From CAYNHQ01 sp964397255 (GTDB taxonomy: Bacteria > Bdellovibrionota_G > JALEGL01 > DATDPG01): a DNA stretch of 64,000 nt. A model generated the notes under the pieces. That model saw only the letters and a program-made list of their open reading frames with translations, had not been told where the DNA came from and did no database searches. Where the stretch lies: the NCBI GenBank assembly GCA_964397255.1, contig CAYNHQ010000002.1:404902-468901 (forward strand). Reading direction: 5' to 3'. A program made the translations under genes and the position numbers. How positions within the stretch are numbered: the first letter of the stretch is position 1; every line of letters begins with the position of its first letter. Of this stretch, positions 1 through 7,733 are shown piece after piece.

Positions 1-1
1 C

Positions 2-199
2 CAGATTTTCAAGAGCGAGTACCGGGACGACGTTTGGAGACATCCGACAAGTCTCACGGACAACATCTCCCCGGATGGAAGCGCCGCAGATAGCCCCGCA
101 GTGGCTATAGATGACAACGGGAACACGATCGTGGTCTGGCAGCAGTGGGACGGATCAACTGCCTGGCAAATCTACAAGAGTGAGTACCGAAGGTTTTGA
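2..199 (+). CDS. C-terminal end of a repeat-containing (beta-propeller-like) protein, 5' truncated by window edge
   Basis: Only the last 65 residues are in the window. The frame is open from base 2 to a TGA at 197-199. The fragment begins QIFKSEYRDD and ends with QIYKSEYRRF, so one full repeat of about 55 residues is visible, containing DNISPDGS and AIDDNGNTIVVWQQ. Repeats of this style (Asp/Gly-rich turn followed by a VVWQQ strand) look like beta-propeller blades of secreted proteins, but no enzyme motif is visible and I do not assign a function. It lies upstream of the recombinase and may be cargo of the same integrated element. The homology class is inferred from repeat pattern only. Confidence 0.7.
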   Translation, partial: QIFKSEYRDDVWRHPTSLTDNISPDGSAADSPAVAIDDNGNTIVVWQQWDGSTAWQIYKSEYRRF

Positions 200-379
200 T
201 CGGATTACTCTTGATACTGAGAACGAACTGTCGTAAAAAGAACCTGGCGGTCAACAATAATTTAAGGACCATCCTTTTAGGACGCCCTCATTGTCACGCC
301 CGTAGCGGCGTAAGACCTACCAAAGACACAATTAAATCTTTCAAATCTTTTTTCAGCGCACGTGTGCGCATGGAGTCTT

Positions 380-694
380 GTGTTATCGGTAGGGGACTGT
401 CGCAAGATTCTCGGGAATCTTGCTCCAAAAGACGACGAAGCGCTAAGTCGATTCCGCGACGACGTGTACGCGATCGTTCGTATCATTCTCAATCTCAAGA
501 GCCTTCCTTGTGGCTCAAACCTTTCTACCACCGAGTCTTCGAACGAGATCCAGGAGCAATTGACGCCCGAGGAACGAGACGAATGGGCGGAGCGCGCTGC
601 CATCATCGAATACGACGGTGGAATCGAGAAACATTTGGCCGAGGCGAAAGCTTTGCAACTCATCAAGGGGAGGGGCTCTTCTGCTCTCCACTAG
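380..694 (+). CDS. Small hypothetical protein preceding the serine recombinase
   Basis: This is a 104-residue ORF ending 4 bases before the recombinase start, so translational coupling is likely. The start chosen is GTG at 380, with a GGAG motif 5-6 bases upstream; an earlier GTG at 362 is also possible. The N-terminal part contains DDEALSRFRDDVYAIVRIIL, an amphipathic helix of the sort seen in small ORFs beside recombinases. The C-terminal part contains RDEWAERAAIIEYDGG, a short module often seen in proteins of mobile regions. No catalytic motif is visible. Its function is unknown; position suggests it is a partner or regulator of the recombinase. Confidence 0.6.
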   Translation: MLSVGDCRKILGNLAPKDDEALSRFRDDVYAIVRIILNLKSLPCGSNLSTTESSNEIQEQLTPEERDEWAERAAIIEYDGGIEKHLAEAKALQLIKGRGSSALH

Positions 695-698
695 ACCC

Positions 699-2231
699 AT
701 GTTGACGAAGTCAGGTGCTGTTACTTACTGCCGTGTTTCGACAGATGAACAGGTCGCGAATTTCAGCCTTCAGACCCAGGATCAGGAGACACGAGAGTAT
801 TGCAAGAAAAACGGCTTTGAACTGGTTGCATCCTTTAAAGATGAAGGAGAATCAGCCAAGACAGCAGACCGCCCGGGCCTCATTCAAATGCTTGAATTCT
901 GCCATAAGAATCGGCGGCGGCTCGATTACTTGGTGATTTACGCGGTTGACCGGCTCTCCCGAAACAATTTCGACTACGCACAGATTAAGAAATTACTTGA
1001 CCAGTTAGGGATCTCGATCAGAGCTGTAACCCAGGACTTCGATGACACGACCGAGGGGAAATTTCACGAGAGTTTGAACGTGATTCTCGCGGAGTTGGAC
1101 AACAATAGACGGGCTGATCGAACTAAGCGTGGAATGGAAGCTGCAATCAAAAATAAGTACTGGCCATTCGGCACGGCGATCGGCTACAGGAAGCAATACG
1201 CATCTAGCGATGCGCGCGCCAGAATCGTCCATGACCCGGCGCGAGCACCATTTATCAAGATGATCTTCGAGCTGTTCGACAAAGACCAACATACGAAGCG
1301 CGAGATCCTATCGATTGTTTCCAACCTGGGACTCCGTACTCGAAAGGGCCGATGCCTTGCACCTGAAACCCTGGACCAGATTCTCCGGCGGCCAATTTAC
1401 GCTGGGCTGTTGCAGGTGAAGTCGTGGGACGTATGCGAGCCTGGCGATTTTGAGCCCATCGTTGATAAGGATTTATTCGAGCGCGTTCAGATAAGACTCT
1501 CCGGGCGATCTCCTCATCGGGTGAAACATTCACGGAACAACCCGGCTTTTCCGTTAACGAGGTTCGTCCGCTGTTCCCGTTGTGGCAAGCCTTTGACAGC
1601 GAGCCATTCGAGGAACCGGGTTGGGAACTTTTATCCGTATTACGGCTGCGTAACAAAGGGGTGCGGAATTAGAATCAGGGCCGAGAAGCTTGAAGCCCTG
1701 TTCCTCTCTCTTCTCGCCAACGTCCAACCTCAAACCAGTTATCACGAGTTATTCCGGGCTGTGATCATCGATGTCTGGGATGAGAACCGCCAGGATGTGT
1801 TGAAGAAAAAGAAACTAACAGAAGAAAGGATCTGCTTCTTGAAGCGACGTGAAGAAATCCTTCGAGAGCGGTTCATTTACGAAAAGGCCATTTCATCTGA
1901 GGATTACGAAGCCGAGAAGCAAACTCTGCTTCGCGAAATAGCGCTAGCTGAGATGGAGTTTCACGATCAAACGATCGAGGTACTGGACGTTTCCGGCGTA
2001 CTGGAATTTACGAGGATATTGCTGCAAGACACGGCTAAGCTCTGGCGGCAAATCGATCATGAGCAGAAGAGGAAACTCCAAGCGGTTCTATTTCCTGACA
2101 AAATCACATTTGACGGCCAATCTTTTGGAACCGTGACAATGTCACCTATTTTCGAGATGTTACGGTTTCCGAAGGTTGAAAAAAAGCATTTGGCGTCCCC
2201 GACGGGATTCGAACCCGTGTTACCGCCGTGA
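699..2231 (+). CDS. Large serine recombinase (site-specific integrase/resolvase family)
   Basis: A 510-residue protein with the layout of large serine recombinases. The N-terminal resolvase domain (about 1-150) has YCRVSTDEQ with the catalytic Ser near residue 14, followed by the VDRLSR motif. A recombinase domain follows (about 155-280, with LRRPIYAGLL). Next come a zinc ribbon (CSRC near 292-295, and C..C near 317-322) and a coiled coil rich in Lys and Glu. These enzymes cut and rejoin att sites through a Ser-DNA bond. The start is ATG 699, four bases after the upstream ORF stop; an in-frame ATG at 618 would add residues unlike the family. The last 13 codons read into the 3' half of a convergent tRNA-Glu gene, which suggests that the tRNA is the integration site. 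Confidence 0.93.
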   Translation: MLTKSGAVTYCRVSTDEQVANFSLQTQDQETREYCKKNGFELVASFKDEGESAKTADRPGLIQMLEFCHKNRRRLDYLVIYAVDRLSRNNFDYAQIKKLLDQLGISIRAVTQDFDDTTEGKFHESLNVILAELDNNRRADRTKRGMEAAIKNKYWPFGTAIGYRKQYASSDARARIVHDPARAPFIKMIFELFDKDQHTKREILSIVSNLGLRTRKGRCLAPETLDQILRRPIYAGLLQVKSWDVCEPGDFEPIVDKDLFERVQIRLSGRSPHRVKHSRNNPAFPLTRFVRCSRCGKPLTASHSRNRVGNFYPYYGCVTKGCGIRIRAEKLEALFLSLLANVQPQTSYHELFRAVIIDVWDENRQDVLKKKKLTEERICFLKRREEILRERFIYEKAISSEDYEAEKQTLLREIALAEMEFHDQTIEVLDVSGVLEFTRILLQDTAKLWRQIDHEQKRKLQAVLFPDKITFDGQSFGTVTMSPIFEMLRFPKVEKKHLASPTGFEPVLPP

Positions 2232-2268
2232 AAGGGCGATGTCCTGGACCGGGCTAGACGACGGGGAC
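2191..2268 (-). tRNA. tRNA-Glu (anticodon TTC)
   Basis: Read on the minus strand the gene starts GTCCCCG, has anticodon loop CTTTCAC, a GGTTCGAATCC T-arm and encodes the 3' CCA (TGG at 2191-2193 on the plus strand). The acceptor stem GTCCCCG/CGGGGAC is perfect and the discriminator base is G. It closely follows the pattern of bacterial tRNA-Glu(UUC). A perfect TATAAT (minus strand, 2288-2293) lies about 20 bases upstream, although no good -35 box is seen. The 3' half, bases 2191-2231, is shared with the end of the convergent recombinase ORF. Confidence 0.97.
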
Positions 2269-2339
2269 GCAACTACACAAGGTCCACATTATATATGTGC
2301 CCGCAGGATCCGGCTTCGCCGGTCCGGAGGGTGGGATCC

Positions 2340-2365
2340 AAGAAGGGGCGGAGCCCCTTCTTTAA
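2340..2365 (+). terminator. Hairpin, possible terminator of the recombinase gene
   Basis: A 10-bp perfect stem (AAGAAGGGGC at 2340-2349, GCCCCTTCTT at 2353-2362) closes a GGA loop and is followed by TTTAAT. The U-run is short, so termination is only probable. The GGGGC-GGA-GCCCC core resembles GGGC-GGA-GCCC hairpins seen twice near 63499-63510 and 63630-63641, so this may be a dispersed hairpin of the genome. On the minus strand it lies between tRNA-Lys and tRNA-Glu. Confidence 0.5.
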
Positions 2366-2368
2366 TAT

Positions 2369-2442
2369 GGTGAGCCGGGAGGGGATTGAACCCTCGACCC
2401 ACAGATTAAAAGTCTGTTGCTCTACCACTGAGCTACCGGCCC
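2369..2442 (-). tRNA. tRNA-Lys (anticodon TTT)
   Basis: On the minus strand the sequence starts GGGCCGGTAGCTCAGTGG, has the anticodon loop CTTTTAA, a GGTTCAATCCC T-arm and an encoded CCA at 2371-2369. The acceptor stem is GGGCCGG with CCGGCTC, including one G-T wobble. It is upstream of tRNA-Glu on the same strand, 100 bases apart. Confidence 0.97.
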
Positions 2443-2459
2443 GACCTATAAGGCGCAGC

Positions 2460-2488
2460 TTTATATCGGGCTTGAGCGAAATGGGCAA
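2460..2488 (-). promoter_or_regulatory. Sigma-70-type promoter for tRNA-Lys
   Basis: On the minus strand TTGCCC (2488-2483) and TATAAA (2465-2460) are separated by 17 bases. The predicted start lies near 2453, about ten bases before the mature tRNA-Lys end at 2442. Both boxes are close to consensus and the distance fits a stable-RNA promoter. Confidence 0.6.
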
Positions 2489-2545
2489 GATGACTGGGCT
2501 TTTTGCTCATATAGTGATACCTCGCCCGAGAAGGAGGTGTCTGAA

Positions 2546-3109
2546 ATGGCGGAACTCAAGGTCGCGGTAATAGGTTCGGGAATTGTTGGGGAAGCATTGG
2601 CCAATGGCTTTATAAAACACGGCTATCAGGTGATGCGAGCCTCGCGTACCCCCGAAAAATTGCGAGAATGGAAGTCGAAAACAGGCGGTAAAGCCTCTAC
2701 AGGAGATTTTGAAGAAGCGACTCAATATTGTACAAATCCAATTTCCGACGAACCTCCAGTCAAAGGAGTTTTGAATTTTTTTACCGAGAGAAATGAATCG
2801 TTGATGGAAAGACTCCAGCGGTCGGCGCCCCAAGTGAATTTCGTGAAGGCTTTTTCATGTGTCGGCGCGGCGTTCATGGTGAATCCCATCTTCGGCAAAG
2901 AAAAACCAACAATGTTTATTTGTGGAAACAACGACGGAGCCAAATCTCAAGTTAGAGAAATTCTGACTCAGTTTGGTTGGGAGACCGAAGACATGGGTCC
3001 AGTAGAAGCCGCGCGCGCAATTGAACCGTTGTGTATCCTTTGGTGTCTTCCCGGCTTTACCAAAAACGAATGGTCGCACGCATTTCGTTTCCTAAAGATG
3101 AGTGGATAA
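2546..3109 (+). CDS. NADPH-dependent F420 reductase-like oxidoreductase, internally shortened
   Basis: A 187-residue protein with an N-terminal Rossmann motif GSGIVGEALANGF followed by RASRTPEK, the NADP-binding pattern of the F420:NADP oxidoreductase/NADP_oxidored family. The C-terminal half keeps family blocks VKAFSCVGAAFMVNP, MFICGNN and the EPL.ILW helix. AAGGAGG at 2531-2537 sits 8 bases before ATG 2546, which decides the start. Between GDFEEA and CTNPISD the usual segment of about 25 residues (strand ending in a DTTNP-type motif) is largely missing although the frame is kept. It may be a functional variant or a decaying gene. The F420 link is family-level only; many members use other substrates. 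Confidence 0.8.
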   Translation: MAELKVAVIGSGIVGEALANGFIKHGYQVMRASRTPEKLREWKSKTGGKASTGDFEEATQYCTNPISDEPPVKGVLNFFTERNESLMERLQRSAPQVNFVKAFSCVGAAFMVNPIFGKEKPTMFICGNNDGAKSQVREILTQFGWETEDMGPVEAARAIEPLCILWCLPGFTKNEWSHAFRFLKMSG

Positions 3110-3137
3110 CTCAGAGATAATTGGACTTCGTCAGTAA

Positions 3138-3154
3138 CTCCGCATGGAGCGGAG
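3138..3154. repeat. Small GC hairpin in the intergenic region
   Basis: CTCCGC (3138-3143) and GCGGAG (3149-3154) form a 6-bp stem around ATGGA. No T-run follows on either side, so I do not call it a terminator. Nothing else recognisable is seen between 3110 and 3251. Confidence 0.35.
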
Positions 3155-3251
3155 GTCTCAGGGTTGAGGCGATCCCTCCGCAGGATATGGCTTTAACTTA
3201 TTGAAATCACAGAATAAGGAATTGGTATGGCCATTGCTCTCGATCATTCTA

Positions 3252-3677
3252 ATGAAGATTGTATTGATCGCCACTCTGTCGCTGCTATCGACCTCCTTGG
3301 TGGCAATCGCGCAAACCGACTACGAGGTCCCCGTAGAATTCGCCGTAAGCGGATTTGATGGGATGGCTCGAATGCTGAGTCGACGCGGGAATGTGCCAAT
3401 CAATTCGATTCGAACCATCGATGGCGAGTTACGCCTTCCAATTTCTTCTGATGGCAACGTAACTCTTCCCATAGCTCTCCCTCTTCAACCAGAAACACAA
3501 AAGACGATGTCTCTGGAAGAATTCAAAAAAGCAATGGATGCGCTCTTCAATGCAAAAAAAACGCTTCGGCTGGCGATTGATTATGTCACTGTATCAGTCA
3601 AGCAGGTCAACCGGACGAAAAGATGCGAATGGAAATCACTAGAAGAAGGCCTTCTTAGTTGCCGAGTCGAGCGATAA
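3252..3677 (+). CDS. Small secreted protein of unknown function
   Basis: A 141-residue protein. ATG 3252 gives MKIVLIATLSLLSTSLVAIAQ, a standard Sec signal peptide with probable cleavage after the AIA motif. Upstream in-frame TTG codons would add an uncharged-to-acidic stretch not expected of a signal peptide. The mature part contains VPVEFAVSGFDGMARMLSRRG and a short segment LEEFKKAMDALFNAKK that predicts an amphipathic helix. No family is recognised. Its last 23 bases overlap the end of the convergent 911-residue gene. Confidence 0.6.
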   Translation: MKIVLIATLSLLSTSLVAIAQTDYEVPVEFAVSGFDGMARMLSRRGNVPINSIRTIDGELRLPISSDGNVTLPIALPLQPETQKTMSLEEFKKAMDALFNAKKTLRLAIDYVTVSVKQVNRTKRCEWKSLEEGLLSCRVER

Positions 3678-6390
3678 TGCGCGACCGATAGTACGTTGCC
3701 AGGTCATCTGCTGGAAAACCCCGAGTACTGTTGGCTAACCGTGACTCTACATATTCCGCCCATCGCTCTTCTTGGCTTCGATGACTACTTTGGCAAATCA
3801 CGGAAGCGGAACCCCTATAGATGGGTATCTCAAAGGGAGAATGAGGTTCGGTTTTTTCTCTCTCTTCCAATTGCGTTAAGCGTGCTTGATAACTTGCATC
3901 AAGGCTAGCTATTTCACTCAAGTACTTTGCCTTCGCCTCGCGAATCAAGGGCTCGGCGCCATCCTCATCCACCCGCAATAAAGTAGGAACCTTCCGAGAC
4001 ATTCGATCTTGTTCCAACGCAATACGTATGCTGCTTTCTAGTTCGCCTTGAATTTTTTTTCGTTCACCCCAATATGCTCGCGTCGCCTTTTCTTTCGGCG
4101 AAACGAATTGCACGAAGGCTTCATACTGGATGAGCGCCTGATCGAGAGCTCCTTTTGTTCTTGCCAACTCCTCAAAGGTCGTAACCGACGAGAACAATTG
4201 CCGATCAAACCGCATCATCCTCTTGGCTAAAGTTTGTTCCAGTGTGGAACGAGCCACGTTTTCAGTAATTACCTCTTCCGCGAAATCGATCCCGCTAGAA
4301 ATTCCGAATACGAGAAGTGAACGAATGCTCATCCCCAGAAGCCACATGAGTGGAGATTCAGGCGCGGAGGCAGTGGAACCCATTTCCAATGTTCTGGACG
4401 CTAGGCTTACTCCTTTTCCAGCATATCGAAGAATTCGGATCCCGCCTTCAACCGCACCAATAGCAGCTATCAATTTTGCGATCGTCTCGGGCTGCTCACG
4501 CCACTCAAGATTTCCGTTCCAGACTTCAGTCGCTACGATCGATAGCCATAAACCCATTCCAAAGACCCCTACTTCGCCCATCCCGGCACTTGCAGCCACC
4601 GTGGACCCTGCCGCTCCACCCGCGACCATGGGTGCGTATACGTTCTTCATCTCTTCTATTGACTGCGCAATCGTCAGCTTGCGTAATCGCATCGGATCTT
4701 GAGTAAGAAGATACTCAACCCATTTCTCTGCAAATGATCCGATAGCAAATGAAGCTCCGTCACCCGCCGGCCCCTTCGCGATTTTTCCCATTCTTTCTGA
4801 GCTCGCCATTAAAGCCCGTCGAAACGAAAGCTCCACAGCTGGCTTGGAAATCACCATTGGCTCGGAAGCGGGTCGAACTGAAATGAGATTATATGGATAT
4901 TGGCGTGGCGGGCGATCCGGTGGAATTCGGATGATCGGTCTCGGAGGGGGTTGTTTCTTTGTGGAGCGCGCTGAAATTAGCGCCTGGGCTCCATTCGTGG
5001 CTAAAAATCCCATTATGGGGCCCCCTTCGGATCCGTTTTTCGTTTGGCTCACGTAAACGTAAGCCAATTGAACGGGCATCATCTTTGGAAATTTTTTCGC
5101 CGCAATAAATTCAAAAGACTTGCCACCTTTCCGAAGTCGGACAATCTCTTCTTTTTCTTCGTTCGTGAGTGAATCAGCGACTTTCCGCGCCCACTTGATT
5201 GCTCTTGAGTCTCCGGTAAGGAGCCGCCATCGATTCGAAGCATCGTTGGCCCGATCGTAAGCACCTGATGACTCGGATACCGAAGATGCAAGCATTGTTA
5301 TTTGTTGAGTCGAAAGAGACGGATTGAATATGGCAGCAAGTTCAAATGGATCAGCTGTCAGGGCCTCTCGATTTCCCTGGAACCAAGAAGGAACCAGCAA
5401 TTTCTTAACAAAGTTCGTTCGATTGGCTTCGTATTTGTGCTTTGTTCCGCGAGGTGACTTTCGATCCACAAATTCCGCTGGTAGGCGTGGGTCGCCTGTC
5501 TTTCTCAAATTATAGAGTCTCGTTAGTAAAGGTATTTCTGTGGGGAGTGCACGACCCCTCACTATCGTAGGTTTGATAACTTGTTGGCGAATGCGAAAAA
5601 TAATTGCCTCCACATTGATCGCATCCGAGCTAATCCCCTTCGACCTGGCGATCTGCCATTCACGTGAAAACTCGCGAACAACGAAATCAAGGTACCAAGG
5701 CTCCCCTTTTCTGCTCGTTTTGCCCGTTGTTCCATGAAAATTGCCCTCTCGAAAAGCTATGGGCAGAGCCGGATCGCCCGCAAGCCGTCTTCTACGGAGT
5801 TCAGAAAATAGCGTGTTTTCGGCGGGGCGCCGTTTCCCCAGCCGATCAGCCTCTCGGACAATAATCTTTCGAATATCGCGAACGATATCGACGATCTTGA
5901 TCACCTCTGGTTTTACCCCCCGCGCAATAAAACCATTCCAACGTGAATTAAACTCGTTAATAAGAAAATCAGAGTACCAAACGTTAATCCGTGTCCTTTT
6001 TGCAGATGTTCGCGTATTCAAGAAATTGCCCTCCACATATTCTGTGGGAAGGCTTGAATCGTGGTTCCGTTTTAGAATCACAAGTCTCTTACCTATCGTT
6101 CCAACGTCCGGAGACTTTATTCCTCTTTTTTCACCTTCTTGAACAATGGTTGGAAAGATTTCCCTTACAATTGCTGCAATGTTGATCTCTGTCGGAAGTT
6201 TTCCTTCTTGTCGTTGAAGATTCCACCGTTTTGTGAATTCAGATTCGAGAATTGGGATATACCAGGAAAGGGCTTGTCCTGTCGGAGATACAAGCTTAGG
6301 TTCTTCGCCGTCATCTGCCGCAAACGTGGCCGATATTCCACAAGTGAGCAAAATGACGAGAATTTGTCGCGTAAATTTCCCCACTCCCAT
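3655..6390 (-). CDS. Large secreted or envelope protein with three ~80-residue repeats and an HTH-like segment
   Basis: A 911-residue protein, not recognised. Residues 1-24 form a signal peptide ending SATFA. Three repeats follow at about 43-124, 138-218 and 232-308. Each has WY..(D/I)(F/L)...EF...W near its start, an isoleucine-rich helix with IVR.I or similar in the middle, and a GDP.LP.EF.(E/D)-type end. Residues about 407-450 (LTNEEKEEIVRLRKGGKSFE and following) resemble a SANT/Myb-like or other HTH fold. A proline-rich linker (about 479-500) and a Gly/Ala-rich hydrophobic stretch (about 610-645) follow, then a charged helical C-terminus. It follows purA on the same strand with a 36-base gap and converges on the small secreted gene. 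DNA-binding-like modules in an exported protein are odd; this reading is inference. Confidence 0.75.
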   Translation of the reverse strand: MGVGKFTRQILVILLTCGISATFAADDGEEPKLVSPTGQALSWYIPILESEFTKRWNLQRQEGKLPTEINIAAIVREIFPTIVQEGEKRGIKSPDVGTIGKRLVILKRNHDSSLPTEYVEGNFLNTRTSAKRTRINVWYSDFLINEFNSRWNGFIARGVKPEVIKIVDIVRDIRKIIVREADRLGKRRPAENTLFSELRRRRLAGDPALPIAFREGNFHGTTGKTSRKGEPWYLDFVVREFSREWQIARSKGISSDAINVEAIIFRIRQQVIKPTIVRGRALPTEIPLLTRLYNLRKTGDPRLPAEFVDRKSPRGTKHKYEANRTNFVKKLLVPSWFQGNREALTADPFELAAIFNPSLSTQQITMLASSVSESSGAYDRANDASNRWRLLTGDSRAIKWARKVADSLTNEEKEEIVRLRKGGKSFEFIAAKKFPKMMPVQLAYVYVSQTKNGSEGGPIMGFLATNGAQALISARSTKKQPPPRPIIRIPPDRPPRQYPYNLISVRPASEPMVISKPAVELSFRRALMASSERMGKIAKGPAGDGASFAIGSFAEKWVEYLLTQDPMRLRKLTIAQSIEEMKNVYAPMVAGGAAGSTVAASAGMGEVGVFGMGLWLSIVATEVWNGNLEWREQPETIAKLIAAIGAVEGGIRILRYAGKGVSLASRTLEMGSTASAPESPLMWLLGMSIRSLLVFGISSGIDFAEEVITENVARSTLEQTLAKRMMRFDRQLFSSVTTFEELARTKGALDQALIQYEAFVQFVSPKEKATRAYWGERKKIQGELESSIRIALEQDRMSRKVPTLLRVDEDGAEPLIREAKAKYLSEIASLDASYQARLTQLEEREKTEPHSPFEIPIYRGSASVICQSSHRSQEERWAEYVESRLANSTRGFPADDLATYYRSRIIARLGN

Positions 6391-6426
6391 TTGTCATGAG
6401 TGGCCTAACACGATGCGTTAGTGGCG

Positions 6427-7725
6427 TCAACGAGAAGAAAATAGGGCGCGAGTGACGACTTGATCGGCGCGGTCGGGGCCAAATGAGACAAGGGTTACGG
6501 ATGCTTCAGACAGCTCCTCAATTCGATCAAGAAAGGCGCGGGCAGTCTTAGGAAGATCGCCGATCTTCTTCGGAATTTTGGTTAGAGCCGGCCAGCCTCG
6601 ATGTTCCTCGTAGATCGGAACCGAGCGATCCAGAAGTCGGCAGTCGGAGGTGAAGGTTTCGCTGCGGTCACCGTCACGCTCATAGGCAACCGCGATTTTC
6701 ACGACGGGAAGATCGGAAAGAACATCCAGCTTTGTCAAAGCTAAATCGGTGATACCGTTCACGCGAACGGAGTGACGTAGAAAAACGGCATCTAGCCACC
6801 CACACCGACGAGGCCGACCCGTCGTCGCCCCGTACTCTGCCCCTTTTTCCCGAAGCGCATCCCCTTCTTTGCCAGAAAGCTCGCTCGGGAACGGGCCGCT
6901 ACCTACGCGCGTCGTGTAGGCCTTTGAGACTCCGACCACCCGGTCAATATCCGTCGGGCCAATTCCTGCTCCGATACATGCGGCTCCGGACACCGTATTG
7001 GAAGAAGTGACAAAAGGATACGTTCCGTGATCGACATCGAGCGAGGTGCCCTGGGCCCCTTCAAACAGAATATTTTTCTTTTTTCGTTGCGCCTCATGAA
7101 CAATGAGCGACGTGTTGCAGACGTAAGGGAAAAGCCATTTGGTGTGCTTCTCGTATTGAGTGACGATTTCATTGATCTTGAGCGGTTTTTCGCCGAACAC
7201 TTTTTCTAAAATCAGATTTTTCTCGTGCAACACTTCAGTGAGCCTTTCACGAAAGGATTCAGGATGAAGAAGATCCCCGATCCGAATTCCTTCCCTCGCG
7301 ATCTTATCGACATAGGTCGGCCCGATTCCCCGTCCTGTCGTCCCGATCTTCTTCCCCGCACGGCGCTCCTCACCTAATCGATCAAAGAGGCGGTGATAAG
7401 GAAAAACCACATGGGCGTTTTCGCTGATTTTTAAATTTTCCGGTGAAACCGAATGGCCGCTCTTTTGAAGCAGGTTGATTTCCTCCTCGAGACCACCGAC
7501 ATCAATGACTACGCCGTTTCCAATGACCGAGGTGACCCCTTTGCGGAGGATTCCCGAGGGAATCAAGTGAAGGACAATTTTCTTTCCATCCACCACCAAA
7601 GTGTGGCCGGCATTGTTTCCACCCTGAAATCGGACCACCATATCCGCCTCTTCGGCCAGGAGATCCACGATCTTGCCTTTGCCCTCATCCCCCCACTGTG
7701 CTCCCACGACGACTACATTAGACAT
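6427..7725 (-). CDS. purA: Adenylosuccinate synthetase
   Basis: This 432-residue protein is full length for PurA, which joins IMP and aspartate with GTP to make adenylosuccinate in AMP synthesis. The N-terminus has VVGAQWGDEGKGK (GTP/IMP site with catalytic Asp), then FQGGNNAGHT and TTGRGIGPTYVDK. DVDHGTYPFVTSSNT and RVGSGPFPSE match family blocks, and TTGRPRRCGWLDAV is the IMP loop. It is the last housekeeping gene of the long minus-strand run, 8 bases after serA. Cytosolic. Confidence 0.98.
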   Translation of the reverse strand: MSNVVVVGAQWGDEGKGKIVDLLAEEADMVVRFQGGNNAGHTLVVDGKKIVLHLIPSGILRKGVTSVIGNGVVIDVGGLEEEINLLQKSGHSVSPENLKISENAHVVFPYHRLFDRLGEERRAGKKIGTTGRGIGPTYVDKIAREGIRIGDLLHPESFRERLTEVLHEKNLILEKVFGEKPLKINEIVTQYEKHTKWLFPYVCNTSLIVHEAQRKKKNILFEGAQGTSLDVDHGTYPFVTSSNTVSGAACIGAGIGPTDIDRVVGVSKAYTTRVGSGPFPSELSGKEGDALREKGAEYGATTGRPRRCGWLDAVFLRHSVRVNGITDLALTKLDVLSDLPVVKIAVAYERDGDRSETFTSDCRLLDRSVPIYEEHRGWPALTKIPKKIGDLPKTARAFLDRIEELSEASVTLVSFGPDRADQVVTRALFSSR

Positions 7726-7733
7726 TTTTGCAC

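Noticed and set aside
277..666. Minus-strand 129-residue ORF opposite the small recombinase-associated ORF
   Set aside because: It is antisense to a better supported ORF, lacks a ribosome site and has Ser/Arg-rich shadow composition.
618..698. Upstream ATG for the serine recombinase
   Set aside because: The extra 27 residues overlap the small upstream ORF and do not look like a resolvase N-terminus.
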